Below, one piece after another: positions 19,596 to 28,584 of a DNA stretch of 64,000 bases. The stretch comes from an uncultured Brevibacillus sp. (GTDB lineage: Bacteria > Bacillota > Bacilli > Brevibacillales > Brevibacillaceae): assembly GCF_947502445.1 (NCBI RefSeq), contig NZ_CANMZW010000001.1, positions 434,001 through 498,000 on the forward strand, read 5' to 3'. The position numbers and the translations under genes were made by a program. Each line of letters begins with the position of its first letter. The stretch's first letter is position 1. Under the pieces are notes generated by a model. The model was not told where the DNA came from, ran no database searches, and worked only from the letters and a program-made list of their open reading frames with translations.

Positions 19596-20489
19596 ATGGC
19601 AGAAACTCAAGTACAGACCTTGCCTTTACAAATAAAAGATGAACAAGTAATCTCTCCTTGGCGGGAAGCATGGAGAACGCTGCGAAAAAACAAATTAGCG
19701 ATGGTTGGACTTGCGATCATCATCTTTTTCGTCGTGATTGCTGTAATGGCACCGTGGATTGCTCCCTATCCGTACGATCAAGGCGAGCTGGTGATGAAAA
19801 ACAAGCCGCCCTCCGAGGAGCATTGGTTTGGTACCGACTACAATGGGCGTGACGTACTGAGTCGTGTCGTATACGGGGCGAGAATTTCACTGTGGGTAGG
19901 TACCTTTTCGGTTATAGGTTCTGTCGTAGCAGGGACGATCCTTGGGCTTTTGGCGGGTTATTACGGCAGATGGATCGACATGATCATTTCACGAGTTTTT
20001 GACATTATGCTGGCGTTCCCGAGTATTCTATTGGCGATTGCGATCGTTGCCATCCTGGGACCTTCCCTGCAAAATGCGCTGCTTGCCATTGCGATCATTA
20101 ACATCCCTACGTTTGGGCGGTTGGTTCGATCGCGCGTACTCAGTCTGAAAGAGGAAGAATTCGTGATGGCAGCACGTGCGATCGGGATGAAAGATTCGCG
20201 CATCCTGATGCAGCACATTTTGCCGAATAGCCTGGCTCCGATCATCGTTACCGGAACGATGGGGATTGCGACCGCTATTATTGAGGCGGCGGCACTTGGA
20301 TTTTTGGGCTTGGGTGCACAAGCTCCCGAGCCAGAGTGGGGAAAAATGCTCTCTGATTCACGTCAGTACATTCAAAAAGCACCATGGACCGTTATTTTTC
20401 CAGGTCTCTCGATTATGCTGACGGTACTCGGCTTCAACCTGATCGGAGATGGCTTGCGCGATGCGCTCGACCCGCGAATGAAAAATTAA
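19596..20489 (+). CDS. dppC: Peptide ABC transporter permease, DppC type
   Basis: 297-residue second permease. It has the DppC N-terminal region (REAWRTLRKNKLAMVGLAII, helix, PYPYDQGEL, HWFGTDYNGRDVLSRVVYG), the EAA loop EFVMAARAIGMKDSRILMQH and the end DGLRDALDPRMKN. ATG 19596 follows GGAGGTGGAGGAGAC. Last gene of the dpp operon. Confidence 0.93.
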   Translation: MAETQVQTLPLQIKDEQVISPWREAWRTLRKNKLAMVGLAIIIFFVVIAVMAPWIAPYPYDQGELVMKNKPPSEEHWFGTDYNGRDVLSRVVYGARISLWVGTFSVIGSVVAGTILGLLAGYYGRWIDMIISRVFDIMLAFPSILLAIAIVAILGPSLQNALLAIAIINIPTFGRLVRSRVLSLKEEEFVMAARAIGMKDSRILMQHILPNSLAPIIVTGTMGIATAIIEAAALGFLGLGAQAPEPEWGKMLSDSRQYIQKAPWTVIFPGLSIMLTVLGFNLIGDGLRDALDPRMKN

Positions 20490-20499
20490 AGAGAAACGT

Positions 20500-20537
20500 A
20501 AAAAGACAGAAGGGCATCGGGCTCTCCTGTCTTTTTT
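20500..20537. terminator. Bidirectional terminator
   Basis: AAAAAGACAG and CTGTCTTTTTT arms around a short loop, between the convergent dppC and hydrolase genes. Confidence 0.88.
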
Positions 20538-20541
20538 GCGT

Positions 20542-21306
20542 TTATTGCATGAAATCGCGACACAGCTGGTTAAAGGCTGGGGCGGCGCGAGTTATGACTT
20601 GGTGATGAACATGAGGGATGTGCAGTAGATTGGCCCCGGGCAGCTGCTTTTTAAACAGCTGAGCGTACGGCTGCATCTGTCTGTCTTCTTTGCCGTATAC
20701 GAGCAAAGCGGGCATGCGCAGCTCGTCCAACCGCTCCGTACAGCGATAGCGATGACCAGCTCCATAAAGAGAGGCAAGACTGCGGGCATCTGTTCGACTG
20801 GCATGCTCGACCCATTTGGCATGAATAGCTGGATCGTTTACATGAGAGGATGCAATAGAGCGTGCAAGAAGTGGAATGCCATGTAGCCAGGACAGCGTTT
20901 GTGCCATGAAAAACCGACCGTGTAAATAGAAGTCCTTTACTTCAGAAAACGCACTGACCAAAATGACTCCTTTTACTTTCTCAGGATAACGGAGACAGTA
21001 TTCCAAAGCGATAGATGCTCCTTGGGAATAGCCCAGTAAGTAGGATTGCGTAATATTCAGCTCTAGTGTGAGCTGATTCAAATAGTCTGCAAGCTCGCCA
21101 ATGGAAAAACGCCCTCCAAATGAAGAGCTCGATCCATGTCCGGGCAAGTCTGGCACGATGAGCTGGTAAGCATCAGAGAGAGCATGCTGCTGGCTGAAAT
21201 TCATAGAGCCGATGCAGGGGGCATGAATACATAAAACAGGAGTGCCTTTGCCTGAGAGAGTACTTGCGAGCTGACCGTTTTTTAGCTGTACCATAACTTG
21301 TTCCAC
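20542..21306 (-). CDS. Alpha/beta-fold hydrolase
   Basis: 254-residue cytoplasmic hydrolase. Nucleophile elbow GYSQGAS (Ser near residue 96), oxyanion region LCIHAPCIGS, acid residue in LVYGKEDRQMQP, and the catalytic His in the HVHHQV segment near the end. The start is GTG 21306, nine bases after AGAGGTGA. Substrate unknown; neighbours (peptide transporter, M24 peptidase) do not decide it, although a peptidase or ester hydrolase role is possible. Confidence 0.85.
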   Translation of the reverse strand: MEQVMVQLKNGQLASTLSGKGTPVLCIHAPCIGSMNFSQQHALSDAYQLIVPDLPGHGSSSSFGGRFSIGELADYLNQLTLELNITQSYLLGYSQGASIALEYCLRYPEKVKGVILVSAFSEVKDFYLHGRFFMAQTLSWLHGIPLLARSIASSHVNDPAIHAKWVEHASRTDARSLASLYGAGHRYRCTERLDELRMPALLVYGKEDRQMQPYAQLFKKQLPGANLLHIPHVHHQVITRAAPAFNQLCRDFMQ

Positions 21307-21432
21307 AGATCATATTCACCTCTTTTATATGTTATCCATTACATGGCAAAAATTTTACGAGAACTCTTCTTTTTTTAATGAGGAAATGTTATCCTCGCAA
21401 TAGAATATTAGGCGAAAGCAGGGTGAAGTAAG

Positions 21433-22533
21433 GTGACAAAGGTATTTCAAGAGCGCATTTCGAAGTTGCATGATTTTTTGACGAAGCAAGAGCTGGACGC
21501 AGTGCTCATCACCTCTCCCAAGCATGTATATTATTTGACAGGCTTTTTTACAGATCCATATGAGCGCTTTTTAGGCTTGGTCCTTCCTGCGCAGGGCGAA
21601 CCAGTCTTGATCGTACCTGCACTTGATCGTCAGGCAGCGACGGAGGCTTCATCTGTCCAAAACATCTACACACATACAGATACGCAAAATCCGTACGAAG
21701 TATTGAAACAAACATTGCCAAGCGGTTTGTCTAAGCTCGGTATCGAAAAAAGTCATATGACAGTCGAGCGGTTTGAAGCAATGGGACAAGTGGTCTCTGC
21801 TACTAGCTTTGTAGACGTGGAAGAACCGCTTCGCGAAATGCGTCTGATCAAATCTGCTGACGAAGTGGCGCGGATGAAGCACGCTGTTGTGCTCGTTGAA
21901 GAAGCACTGGCAGAGACGCTGAAAACAGTGAAGGTCGGCATAACCGAAATGGAGATTGTCGCTACTCTGGAATACCAGATGAAGCGTGTAGGTGCTGAGG
22001 GTCCTTCCTTCTCGACAATGGTTTTGGCTGGGGAAAAATCAGCTTTGCCACACGGAATTCCTGGAACGCGCGAGGTTCAGGCAGGGGAATTGCTCCTGTT
22101 TGATATCGGGGTAGAAGCAGACGGGTACGTTTCTGATATTACCCGTACATTCGCAGTTGGTGAAATTAGCGAACAGCTTCGCGAAATTTACGAAACGGTA
22201 TTGGCAGCAAACGAAGCAGCGATTGCCGAAGTTCGTCCGGGCGTAACCTTTGCGCATATCGATAAAACCGCTCGCAATGTAATCGCGGCAAAAGGCTATG
22301 GGGAGTACTTCATTCACCGTCTGGGACATGGACTCGGCATGGATGTCCACGAGTATCCTTCTTTACATGAGCAAAATGAGGAGTTACTTCGCCCAGGGAT
22401 GGTTTTCACTATCGAGCCAGGAATTTATTTGCCAGGCGTAGGCGGCGTCCGTATCGAGGATGATGTGGTCGTAACCGAGACAGGGGTAGAAGTATTGTCG
22501 AGCTTCCCGAAAAAATTGACGGTAATCGGTTAA
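21433..22533 (+). CDS. pepQ: M24 family Xaa-Pro peptidase
   Basis: Dinuclear metal peptidase that cuts Xaa-Pro dipeptides or N-terminal residues before proline; cytoplasmic. 366 residues: creatinase-like N-domain (residues 1-130) and pita-bread catalytic domain. Metal ligands are visible as Asp in LLFDIGVEADGYVSDITRTF, His in HRLGHGLGMDVHE, Glu in FTIEPGIY and Glu in GGVRIEDDVVV. The start is GTG 21433. It stands alone, divergent from the hydrolase, and probably works on peptides brought in by the dpp transporter. Confidence 0.92.
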   Translation: MTKVFQERISKLHDFLTKQELDAVLITSPKHVYYLTGFFTDPYERFLGLVLPAQGEPVLIVPALDRQAATEASSVQNIYTHTDTQNPYEVLKQTLPSGLSKLGIEKSHMTVERFEAMGQVVSATSFVDVEEPLREMRLIKSADEVARMKHAVVLVEEALAETLKTVKVGITEMEIVATLEYQMKRVGAEGPSFSTMVLAGEKSALPHGIPGTREVQAGELLLFDIGVEADGYVSDITRTFAVGEISEQLREIYETVLAANEAAIAEVRPGVTFAHIDKTARNVIAAKGYGEYFIHRLGHGLGMDVHEYPSLHEQNEELLRPGMVFTIEPGIYLPGVGGVRIEDDVVVTETGVEVLSSFPKKLTVIG

Positions 22534-22559
22534 ATTGCACGAAATAAACAACTTCATAA

Positions 22560-22750
22560 GCATTTCATGGTGCTGACTGGACGTATCTAAAACGTCCCCT
22601 CAGCTTAATAGGGAAGACCGGTGAAAAACCGGCGCGGTCCCGCCACTGTAACGAGGAGTACCTAGCCAAGACCCACTGTTCCGTTATATAGGAATGGGAA
22701 GGAGGCTAGTGTGCGACGATTCGTAAGCCAGGAGACCTGCCATGAAATCA
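22560..22750 (+). ncRNA. Cobalamin riboswitch
   Basis: The conserved B12-box pieces are present in order: GGTGCTG near 22569, GGGAAGACCGGTGAAAAACCGG at about 22611-22632, the box GCCACTGTAA at about 22642-22651, and AAGCCAGGAGACCTGCC near 22724-22741. It senses adenosylcobalamin or a related corrinoid and controls the transport operon downstream. Confidence 0.95.
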
Positions 22751-22853
22751 TATACAATCGACCCACGAGGATGGGGCAGATGTGGAATGTAGGCATATGT
22801 CTTGAACTAGGCAACCAGAAAGCCAGATCTATTACTATGTCCACGTTTGTCAT

Positions 22854-22888
22854 GCACCTCCCGATTGAGAATAGGGGGGTGCTTTTTT
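22854..22888 (+). terminator. Expression-platform terminator of the riboswitch
   Basis: GCACCTCCC and GGGGGGTGC arms followed by six T, about 110 bases after the aptamer and 140 bases before the operon. The bound riboswitch would favour this stop. Confidence 0.8.
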
Positions 22889-23027
22889 GTGCGGAAAAGG
22901 GGGCTGGAGAAAAGAATTGCAAAAACCATAACGTACGCGTATAGTAATAAAAGTATATAAAGCATAATGATTACGATTTGCAAACGTTGATTATCATCTC
23001 GAATCCATGAAGAGGGGTTAAGCAAAC

Positions 23028-24053
23028 ATGAAAAGAGTTTTACAAGGATTTTGGATTGCAGTAGTAATGGCGCTGGTACTCATTGTTTCGGCTTGCGGTT
23101 CTGCTGCACCAAGCACGACTGAGTCGAAAACGGGAACAGAGCAGGCTGCTAAAACAGAAACGAACACCGAGCAGCCCGCTGACGACAAGCCTGTTACCAT
23201 CACGACAAACGGTATTGAAATGACCTATCCAGAAGTGCCAAAACGTGCAGTTACCTTAAACCAGCACGTCACGGAAATCATGCTTGCACTTGGTCTTGCA
23301 GATAAAATGGTAGGAACAGCATATTTGGACGATCAGATTTTGCCTGAGTTCAAGGAAGCGTACGACAAGGTACCAGTGTTGGCCGATAAATATCCGAACA
23401 AAGAAGTGCTGATCGCAGTAAACCCTGATTTTGTCTACTCAGGCTGGAAGAGTGGTTTTGGTGATAAAGGAGTAGGCTCTATGGAGGATTTGGACAAGGC
23501 TGGAATCAAATCGTACCTGCAGGAATCTTCCAATAAGCCAGGACCAACCGTAGAAGATGTCTTTGCAGATATTCAAAATATCGGTAAGATTTTCCGTGTT
23601 GAAGATAAAGCCAATGAATTGATTGGAAAAATGAAGCAGGAAATGGATCAAATCGTGAGTAAAATCGGCTCTGTGGACAAGCCGTTGCAGATTTTTGTGT
23701 ATGACAGCGGGGAAGATAACCCCTTTACAGCAGCGAACAACTACATGACATCCTTAATCAAATTGGCAGGCGGTAAAAACGTATTTGATGATATTCAAAA
23801 GGGGTGGGCAGAAGTCAGCTGGGAAGAGGTTGTCAATCGCAAGCCAGACGTGATTGTAGTCGTGGACTACGGGGACAAAACGGTAGATCAGAAAAAGAAT
23901 CTTTTGCTGACAAAGCGCGAGCTGGCAGATATTCCGGCCATTCAGAATAAAAGATTGATCGTCTTGCCCCTGTCCGCAGCATCAGAGGGTGTTCGCGCAC
24001 CGATTGCACTGAAAATCCTGGCAGAAGGGCTCTACCCGGACAAATTTAAATAA
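23028..24053 (+). CDS. btuF: Corrinoid-binding lipoprotein, BtuF type
   Basis: Extracellular substrate-binding protein of the FecB/BtuF (SBP-2) class, 341 residues. The signal peptide ends in the lipobox IVSACGS. The periplasmic-binding fold begins PKRAVTLNQHVTEIMLALGLADKMVGTAY, and the second lobe includes KPDVIVVVDYGD. The sequence class also includes iron-siderophore receptors; the cobalamin riboswitch upstream is the reason to call it a corrinoid receptor. ATG 23028 with AGAGGGG upstream. First gene of a four-gene operon. Confidence 0.85.
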   Translation: MKRVLQGFWIAVVMALVLIVSACGSAAPSTTESKTGTEQAAKTETNTEQPADDKPVTITTNGIEMTYPEVPKRAVTLNQHVTEIMLALGLADKMVGTAYLDDQILPEFKEAYDKVPVLADKYPNKEVLIAVNPDFVYSGWKSGFGDKGVGSMEDLDKAGIKSYLQESSNKPGPTVEDVFADIQNIGKIFRVEDKANELIGKMKQEMDQIVSKIGSVDKPLQIFVYDSGEDNPFTAANNYMTSLIKLAGGKNVFDDIQKGWAEVSWEEVVNRKPDVIVVVDYGDKTVDQKKNLLLTKRELADIPAIQNKRLIVLPLSAASEGVRAPIALKILAEGLYPDKFK

Positions 24054-24074
24054 AGAAGTCTACTAGAGGAGGGA

Positions 24075-25133
24075 ATGACTCTGCATCGGATCAAAATGCC
24101 TCTCATTATCATCAGCCTGCTAGTCGGGCTGGTGCTGTCCATCACAATCGCCGTCACCTTGGGCTCTGTAGATATCAAGCCCGCGACGGTATGGAAAATT
24201 GCCTTGTCGCAAGTTCCAGGAATAGGTCAATGGATTCCCGTTGATTGGTCCAAGGGTGAGCAAACGATCATCTGGGATATTCGTTTTCCAAGAGTGCTGC
24301 TAGGGGCAATTGTAGGAGCAGGCCTTTCGGTAGTAGGTGTAGCTATTCAGTCTCTTGTACGAAACTCACTAGCAGACCCGTACATACTGGGAGTTTCTTC
24401 GGGTGCTTCGGTTGGCGCCACACTGGTCATTCTCTTCGGAGCCTTCAGCATGTTCGGGCAATTCGCCCTGTCACTCGGTGCCTTTGCAGGTGCGCTTTTG
24501 TCTATCCTGTTGATCTTTTCACTATCGCGGATTGGTGGACAAAACTCGACGGTACGTTTGCTTATGTCGGGGATCGCGATCTCGGCAATTTTGTCAGCAG
24601 TTACCAGCCTGATCATCTTTTCCGCACCAAATGAACACGGTATTCGGTCCGTTCTGTTCTGGATGAGTGGTAGCTTGGCGGGAGGAAAATGGGAATACCT
24701 CACAATTCCGACGTTAGTTGTGCTTATTTGCCTGTTTGTATTGATGGCGCAATATCGTTCGCTCAATGCGATGCTGATGGGGGAAGAGTCGGCGGGAACG
24801 CTCGGTGTCAATACGGTCCAATTCCGCAAGCAGCTTTTGATGATCACTGCTTTGCTGACTGGGGTGATCGTCGCGATCAGTGGAGCCATCGGGTTCGTGG
24901 GGTTGATGATGCCGCATATCGTGCGAGTAGTCGTCGGGTCGGATCATCGCCGTGTCCTGCCTGTCAGTGCTTTATTTGGAGCGATCTTTCTGATTTGGGC
25001 TGACTCCATTGCGCGGCTAGCCTTTGCTCCAGAAGAGCTGCCGATTGGGATCATTACGGCTCTATGTGGCGGACCGTTTTTTATCTGGTTGATGCTGCGC
25101 AATTCATATTCCTTTGGAGGTAACGGACGATGA
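24075..25133 (+). CDS. btuC: Corrinoid ABC transporter permease, BtuC type
   Basis: FecCD-family permease, 352 residues, about ten membrane helices. Recognisable blocks are RFPRVLLGAIVGAGLSVVGVAIQ, NSLADPYILGVSSGASVGA and GFVGLMMPHIVRVVVGSDHR, the last being the ATPase-docking region. ATG 24075 follows AGAGGAGGGA. Its stop overlaps the ATPase start by 4 bases. Confidence 0.9.
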   Translation: MTLHRIKMPLIIISLLVGLVLSITIAVTLGSVDIKPATVWKIALSQVPGIGQWIPVDWSKGEQTIIWDIRFPRVLLGAIVGAGLSVVGVAIQSLVRNSLADPYILGVSSGASVGATLVILFGAFSMFGQFALSLGAFAGALLSILLIFSLSRIGGQNSTVRLLMSGIAISAILSAVTSLIIFSAPNEHGIRSVLFWMSGSLAGGKWEYLTIPTLVVLICLFVLMAQYRSLNAMLMGEESAGTLGVNTVQFRKQLLMITALLTGVIVAISGAIGFVGLMMPHIVRVVVGSDHRRVLPVSALFGAIFLIWADSIARLAFAPEELPIGIITALCGGPFFIWLMLRNSYSFGGNGR

Positions 25134-25939
25134 AGCTAGTTGCGGATAACATATCAGTCAATCTAGAGAAGAAAACGATCCTGTCCAATGTGGGGCTTGA
25201 GGTCGCAGCTGGTGAGTTTGTGGGACTGATCGGGCCAAATGGCAGTGGGAAATCCACGCTGCTAAAAAGCATCTATCGAACAATGAAGCCTCATGTTGGA
25301 TGGATTTCGCTGGACGGAGACGATGTGTATAAGCTTTCCGCCAAGGAAAATGCTCAGCGCATGGCTGTTGTCCGTCAGGAGTCCTCAATCGAATTTGATT
25401 TTACAGTGATGGAAATTGTCTTGATGGGGCGCGCACCTCACAAACGGCTGTTTCAGCAGGACACAGAAGCAGACCACGACATTTGCGAGGAAGCGCTTGT
25501 GCGTGTCGGCATGGAGGCCTATGCAAATCGCAGCTTTTTTAGCTTGTCAGGGGGAGAAAAGCAGCGTGTACTGATTGCCCGTGCGCTCGTGCAGCAGGCC
25601 AAATTTCTCGTTCTGGACGAACCGACTAATCATTTGGATGTTCGCTATCAGCTGCAGGTAATGGATTTAGTCAGGGCGCTTGGTATCACAGTCTTGTCAG
25701 CTTTGCATGATCTCAATATCGCTGCGATGTACTGTGATCGTTTGTATGTGATTAAAAAAGGGGAGATCTTTGCAAGTGGAACTCCTGAGCAAATTTTGAA
25801 TCCGCCGTTAATCCGTGATGTATTCGGTGTGGAGACCGAAGTGACAACTCATCCGATTACGGGAAAAAAGCATGTGTACTTTTTTTCGGAAGCTTTTAGA
25901 ATCAAGCAATCACCGCAGGAGGTGTCCAAAGCATTATGA
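25130..25939 (+). CDS. btuD: Corrinoid ABC transporter ATPase, BtuD type
   Basis: 269-residue ATPase: Walker A GPNGSGKST (residues 39-47), signature LSGGEKQRV, Walker B FLVLDEPTNHLDV, switch His in LHDLN. It overlaps btuC and the next gene by ATGA, so translation of the three is coupled. Confidence 0.92.
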   Translation: MKLVADNISVNLEKKTILSNVGLEVAAGEFVGLIGPNGSGKSTLLKSIYRTMKPHVGWISLDGDDVYKLSAKENAQRMAVVRQESSIEFDFTVMEIVLMGRAPHKRLFQQDTEADHDICEEALVRVGMEAYANRSFFSLSGGEKQRVLIARALVQQAKFLVLDEPTNHLDVRYQLQVMDLVRALGITVLSALHDLNIAAMYCDRLYVIKKGEIFASGTPEQILNPPLIRDVFGVETEVTTHPITGKKHVYFFSEAFRIKQSPQEVSKAL

Positions 25940-26940
25940 GTGTGTATAGCTGCACGGTATGTAAGTTTCGTTACGATGAATGGCTGGGCGATACGAAAAA
26001 TGGCGTCCCTCCTGGGGTGCCTTTTCCACATTTGGCGAGGTCTGTTTGCACGACCTGTGGCATGGAAGGAGAAGGGCGTCATCAGCCACTTTCTGAAACG
26101 AAGTACGCCGGGCTTGAGGCAACCTACTATGATCAGTTTGCGGGCAAGGCCGGGATTGCCTTTTATCGCGACTGGCTGCTTCAGGAAAACGAAAAAAGCC
26201 CAGTCTCGGTGCTAGAGCTCGGGGTTGGAACAGGACGAATTGCCATCGAGCTCGCTCGTAACGAATTGCCTGCATGCGGAGTGGATTGGAGCCCGGAAAT
26301 GCTTGAGCTGGCGGAGAAAAAGAAACGTCGTATGTTGAAGAAAAAAGAAGACCTGCTGGAGCTGATCGAGCAAGATATGCACGAGCTCGATTTAGGGCGG
26401 ACGTTTTCCCACATTTTGCTGCCGGAGGGAATTTTTCAGCAAGCCACCTCTAGGGAGCAGCAGCGACAATTGCTCGGAAGAATCAGGAAGCACACGACGG
26501 AGGATGGCGTTGTGGCAATCGATTTGCTTTTACCGCCATTGAAAAGCAAATGGTCGTTTTTGCAGCGTAAATATGTATTTCCTGATCGAATGGTTTATCA
26601 GCGGATAGAAGGAGAAACCTCGCTTGCCGAGCAGCAGTTTCGCTACACGCTCACCTATGAGACATTTTTGGAACAAGTCGAGCAGTCTCGTTATCGTGTT
26701 GAACGACAGCTGGCATTTCTCATGCCGGGAGAGCTTTCGCTTCTTTTGGAATCGGAAGGCTTTCAGGTGATCGATAGCTTTGAAAATGTTCCGCACAGCC
26801 AACAAGTGGATCGGGATTTGCCAACAGGCGGCTATGACATGGATCGCTGGCAGTATGGAGGCTATCCTTTTGCTGAGCTGGCTGGCGCATCAGGGACGGC
26901 GACACGCTGGACCATTATTGCCCAGAAAATAAATCGCTAG
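25936..26940 (+). CDS. Rubredoxin-like domain fused to SAM-dependent methyltransferase
   Basis: 334 residues and the last gene of the corrinoid-transport operon. Residues 4-45 form a rubredoxin-type iron site: CTVCKFRYDEW, then GVPPGVPFPHL, then CTTCG, giving two CxxC pairs in the right spacing. From about residue 85 comes a class I methyltransferase: motif I VLELGVGTGRIAIELA, CGVDWSPEMLELA, and SHILLPEGIFQQ near motif IV. The substrate is not known. The coupled overlap with btuD and the riboswitch upstream suggest a role in corrinoid handling, for example redox-assisted processing of an imported cobamide, but this is inference. Confidence 0.8.
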   Translation: MSVYSCTVCKFRYDEWLGDTKNGVPPGVPFPHLARSVCTTCGMEGEGRHQPLSETKYAGLEATYYDQFAGKAGIAFYRDWLLQENEKSPVSVLELGVGTGRIAIELARNELPACGVDWSPEMLELAEKKKRRMLKKKEDLLELIEQDMHELDLGRTFSHILLPEGIFQQATSREQQRQLLGRIRKHTTEDGVVAIDLLLPPLKSKWSFLQRKYVFPDRMVYQRIEGETSLAEQQFRYTLTYETFLEQVEQSRYRVERQLAFLMPGELSLLLESEGFQVIDSFENVPHSQQVDRDLPTGGYDMDRWQYGGYPFAELAGASGTATRWTIIAQKINR

Positions 26941-26944
26941 ATCT

Positions 26945-26971
26945 TGTAACAAAACAGTGTCTGCCGCATCT
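26945..26971 (+). promoter_or_regulatory. ECF-type promoter upstream of second sigma gene
   Basis: TGTAAC at 26945-26950 followed by a short A-run, 15 bases, and GCATCT at 26966-26971. It resembles AAC/CGTC-type ECF promoters with one mismatch in the -10. Confidence 0.45.
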
Positions 26972-27008
26972 AACCAGTATAGAAAGCAAGTGAAGGAGGA
27001 CGCTTCCT

Positions 27009-27557
27009 TTGGAGAAATTGCAGCCTACGCTAGATGCTGCATTCGAGCAAATCATGCGGGAATACGGGACGCGTGTGCTGCGGCTTGTTACTTTTCTGGT
27101 GAAGGACAAAAATCTGGCAGAAGACATAGCCCAGGATGTATTCGTAAAGGTTTACCGGAATCTTCCGAGGTTTCGACAACAGAGCAGTATCCATACGTGG
27201 GTGTACCGCATTGCTGTGAATGAATGCAAAGGTTTTTTACGCTCTTGGACATTCCGCAACCTCCTGTATAGCGCCTGGATCAAAAAGGACGGAGAGGTGT
27301 CGACGGAGCACCTTGTACTGGACCGGGTCGAACGTGATCAATTAGTCGCTCATGTTCTGGAGCTTTCCCAACCATATCGCAGGGTAATCGCCTTGCACTA
27401 TTATGCCGATTTGTCGATTGCCGAAGTAGCCGAGGTTCTTTCTGTATCAGAAGGTACGGTCAGGACGAGGCTGACTCGGGCGCGGCAGCAGCTCAGAAAG
27501 CGAATGGGAGAGGGGAGGGACTGGGAGTGGACGAGACGAAATGGCTCGAGCAGTTAA
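27009..27557 (+). CDS. ECF sigma factor (SigX/SigV-like)
   Basis: 182-residue sigma factor. Region 2: LVKDKNLAEDIAQDVFVKVYR and IHTWVYRIAVNECKGFLRSW. Region 4: YYADLSIAEVAEVLSVSEGTVRTRLTRARQQL. TTG 27009 is the likely start because GGAGGA lies eight bases upstream. The next gene starts inside its last 31 bases, so production of the sigma factor and its partner is tied together. Target genes are not visible apart from its own promoter. Confidence 0.9.
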   Translation: MEKLQPTLDAAFEQIMREYGTRVLRLVTFLVKDKNLAEDIAQDVFVKVYRNLPRFRQQSSIHTWVYRIAVNECKGFLRSWTFRNLLYSAWIKKDGEVSTEHLVLDRVERDQLVAHVLELSQPYRRVIALHYYADLSIAEVAEVLSVSEGTVRTRLTRARQQLRKRMGEGRDWEWTRRNGSSS

Positions 27558-28504
27558 AGGAGCGGGCGGATCGAACGGTGATGCGGGATGTACAGTTTAC
27601 ATCTGCTATGGAAGAGAGAGTTCGCCAAAAAATCAGGAAAAAAGCAGACTGGAGACCGCTTTTGGTACCTATTGTAGCCGCTATCTTTTGTCTGATCATA
27701 TGGCAAGCCTTGCCCAAAGAGTTGGGAAATGACCAAGCAGCGAAGCCAGGGACAGTGATGAATCCTGCACCTAGCTTGCTGCCAGGCGGCGTATTGGAAA
27801 CGCCAGTGCTGTGGAAGCCATCGACACCTACAAAGTCCACTTATCAAAACCAGACCTTCACTTATTTGGGAGAGAAGCCTGTTCGGGTCATTACCGACGA
27901 AAAAGGCTTTTATGAAGGGCAGGCGCAGCGGGTCACCTGGTTGTTGGATGAGGCCACAGCGTCTACTGTAGAGATTGTTGCCTATAGCAGTGAAGGAAGC
28001 AGAGTACCAGTGGGCACCTTTCAAGTCATGGCTCCACTGTTTGATGCAAAGGGACATTTTCCAATGCTGGTTGCTCTACCTGATCCAGGTATTTGGAAGC
28101 TGCAGGCTTTATCAGAGGGGAAGCATTTGGGGCAAGTGTTCGTCCAAGTGCAGGATGGAATCTCACCTGCAAATCGCAGCTTGGTGGAGCCGCTGATCTT
28201 CGAATTTCTCAATGCAGAGGGAAAAAAACTAGGATGGCTGGGCCCTGACAGAAAAGTCGAGGTGGAATTGCTAGGTGTGGACGCTCCAAATGCCGAGAAC
28301 AGAACGGTGTATGCTTGGGTAAAGATTCTTGGAGAAGCGCATTCCTCCTCTGGGATCAGCTCGCCCATGGTATTTTCAATTGCTTACAATGGGAACAAGT
28401 ATCGCGTAACGGGTTTTCAGATTCCAGGTAATGGAAGTGAATATCAAAGCAGTATGAAAAAGCTGTTTCCCCCGAAAATATTGGAGAAACTGCGCAACAG
28501 ATAG
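27527..28504 (+). CDS. Putative anti-sigma membrane protein
   Basis: 325 residues: about 40 cytoplasmic residues, one membrane helix (WRPLLVPIVAAIFCLIIWQAL), and a 260-residue outer domain beginning YQNQTFTYLGEKPVRV that looks like a beta-rich DUF4871-type domain. The start is GTG 27527 with GGGAGG upstream, overlapping the sigma gene. Position and topology point to an anti-sigma factor whose outer domain may sense envelope conditions. No zinc-finger motif is seen in the cytoplasmic part. Confidence 0.7.
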   Translation: MDETKWLEQLKERADRTVMRDVQFTSAMEERVRQKIRKKADWRPLLVPIVAAIFCLIIWQALPKELGNDQAAKPGTVMNPAPSLLPGGVLETPVLWKPSTPTKSTYQNQTFTYLGEKPVRVITDEKGFYEGQAQRVTWLLDEATASTVEIVAYSSEGSRVPVGTFQVMAPLFDAKGHFPMLVALPDPGIWKLQALSEGKHLGQVFVQVQDGISPANRSLVEPLIFEFLNAEGKKLGWLGPDRKVEVELLGVDAPNAENRTVYAWVKILGEAHSSSGISSPMVFSIAYNGNKYRVTGFQIPGNGSEYQSSMKKLFPPKILEKLRNR

Positions 28505-28530
28505 AAACAAATGATGAAACCGATCCATGA

Positions 28531-28564
28531 AAAACGGACCTTTCGTAAAGAGGGTCCGTTTTTT
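28531..28564. terminator. Terminator between convergent genes
   Basis: AAAACGGACC at 28531-28540 and GGTCCGTTTT at 28553-28562 with further T residues. Confidence 0.88.
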
Positions 28565-28584
28565 GATGTACGAAGGCGAATGAT

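Noticed and set aside
22711..22944. Protein-coding frame inside the riboswitch leader
   Set aside because: It crosses the aptamer and terminator and lacks a ribosome site; the RNA features explain the sequence.
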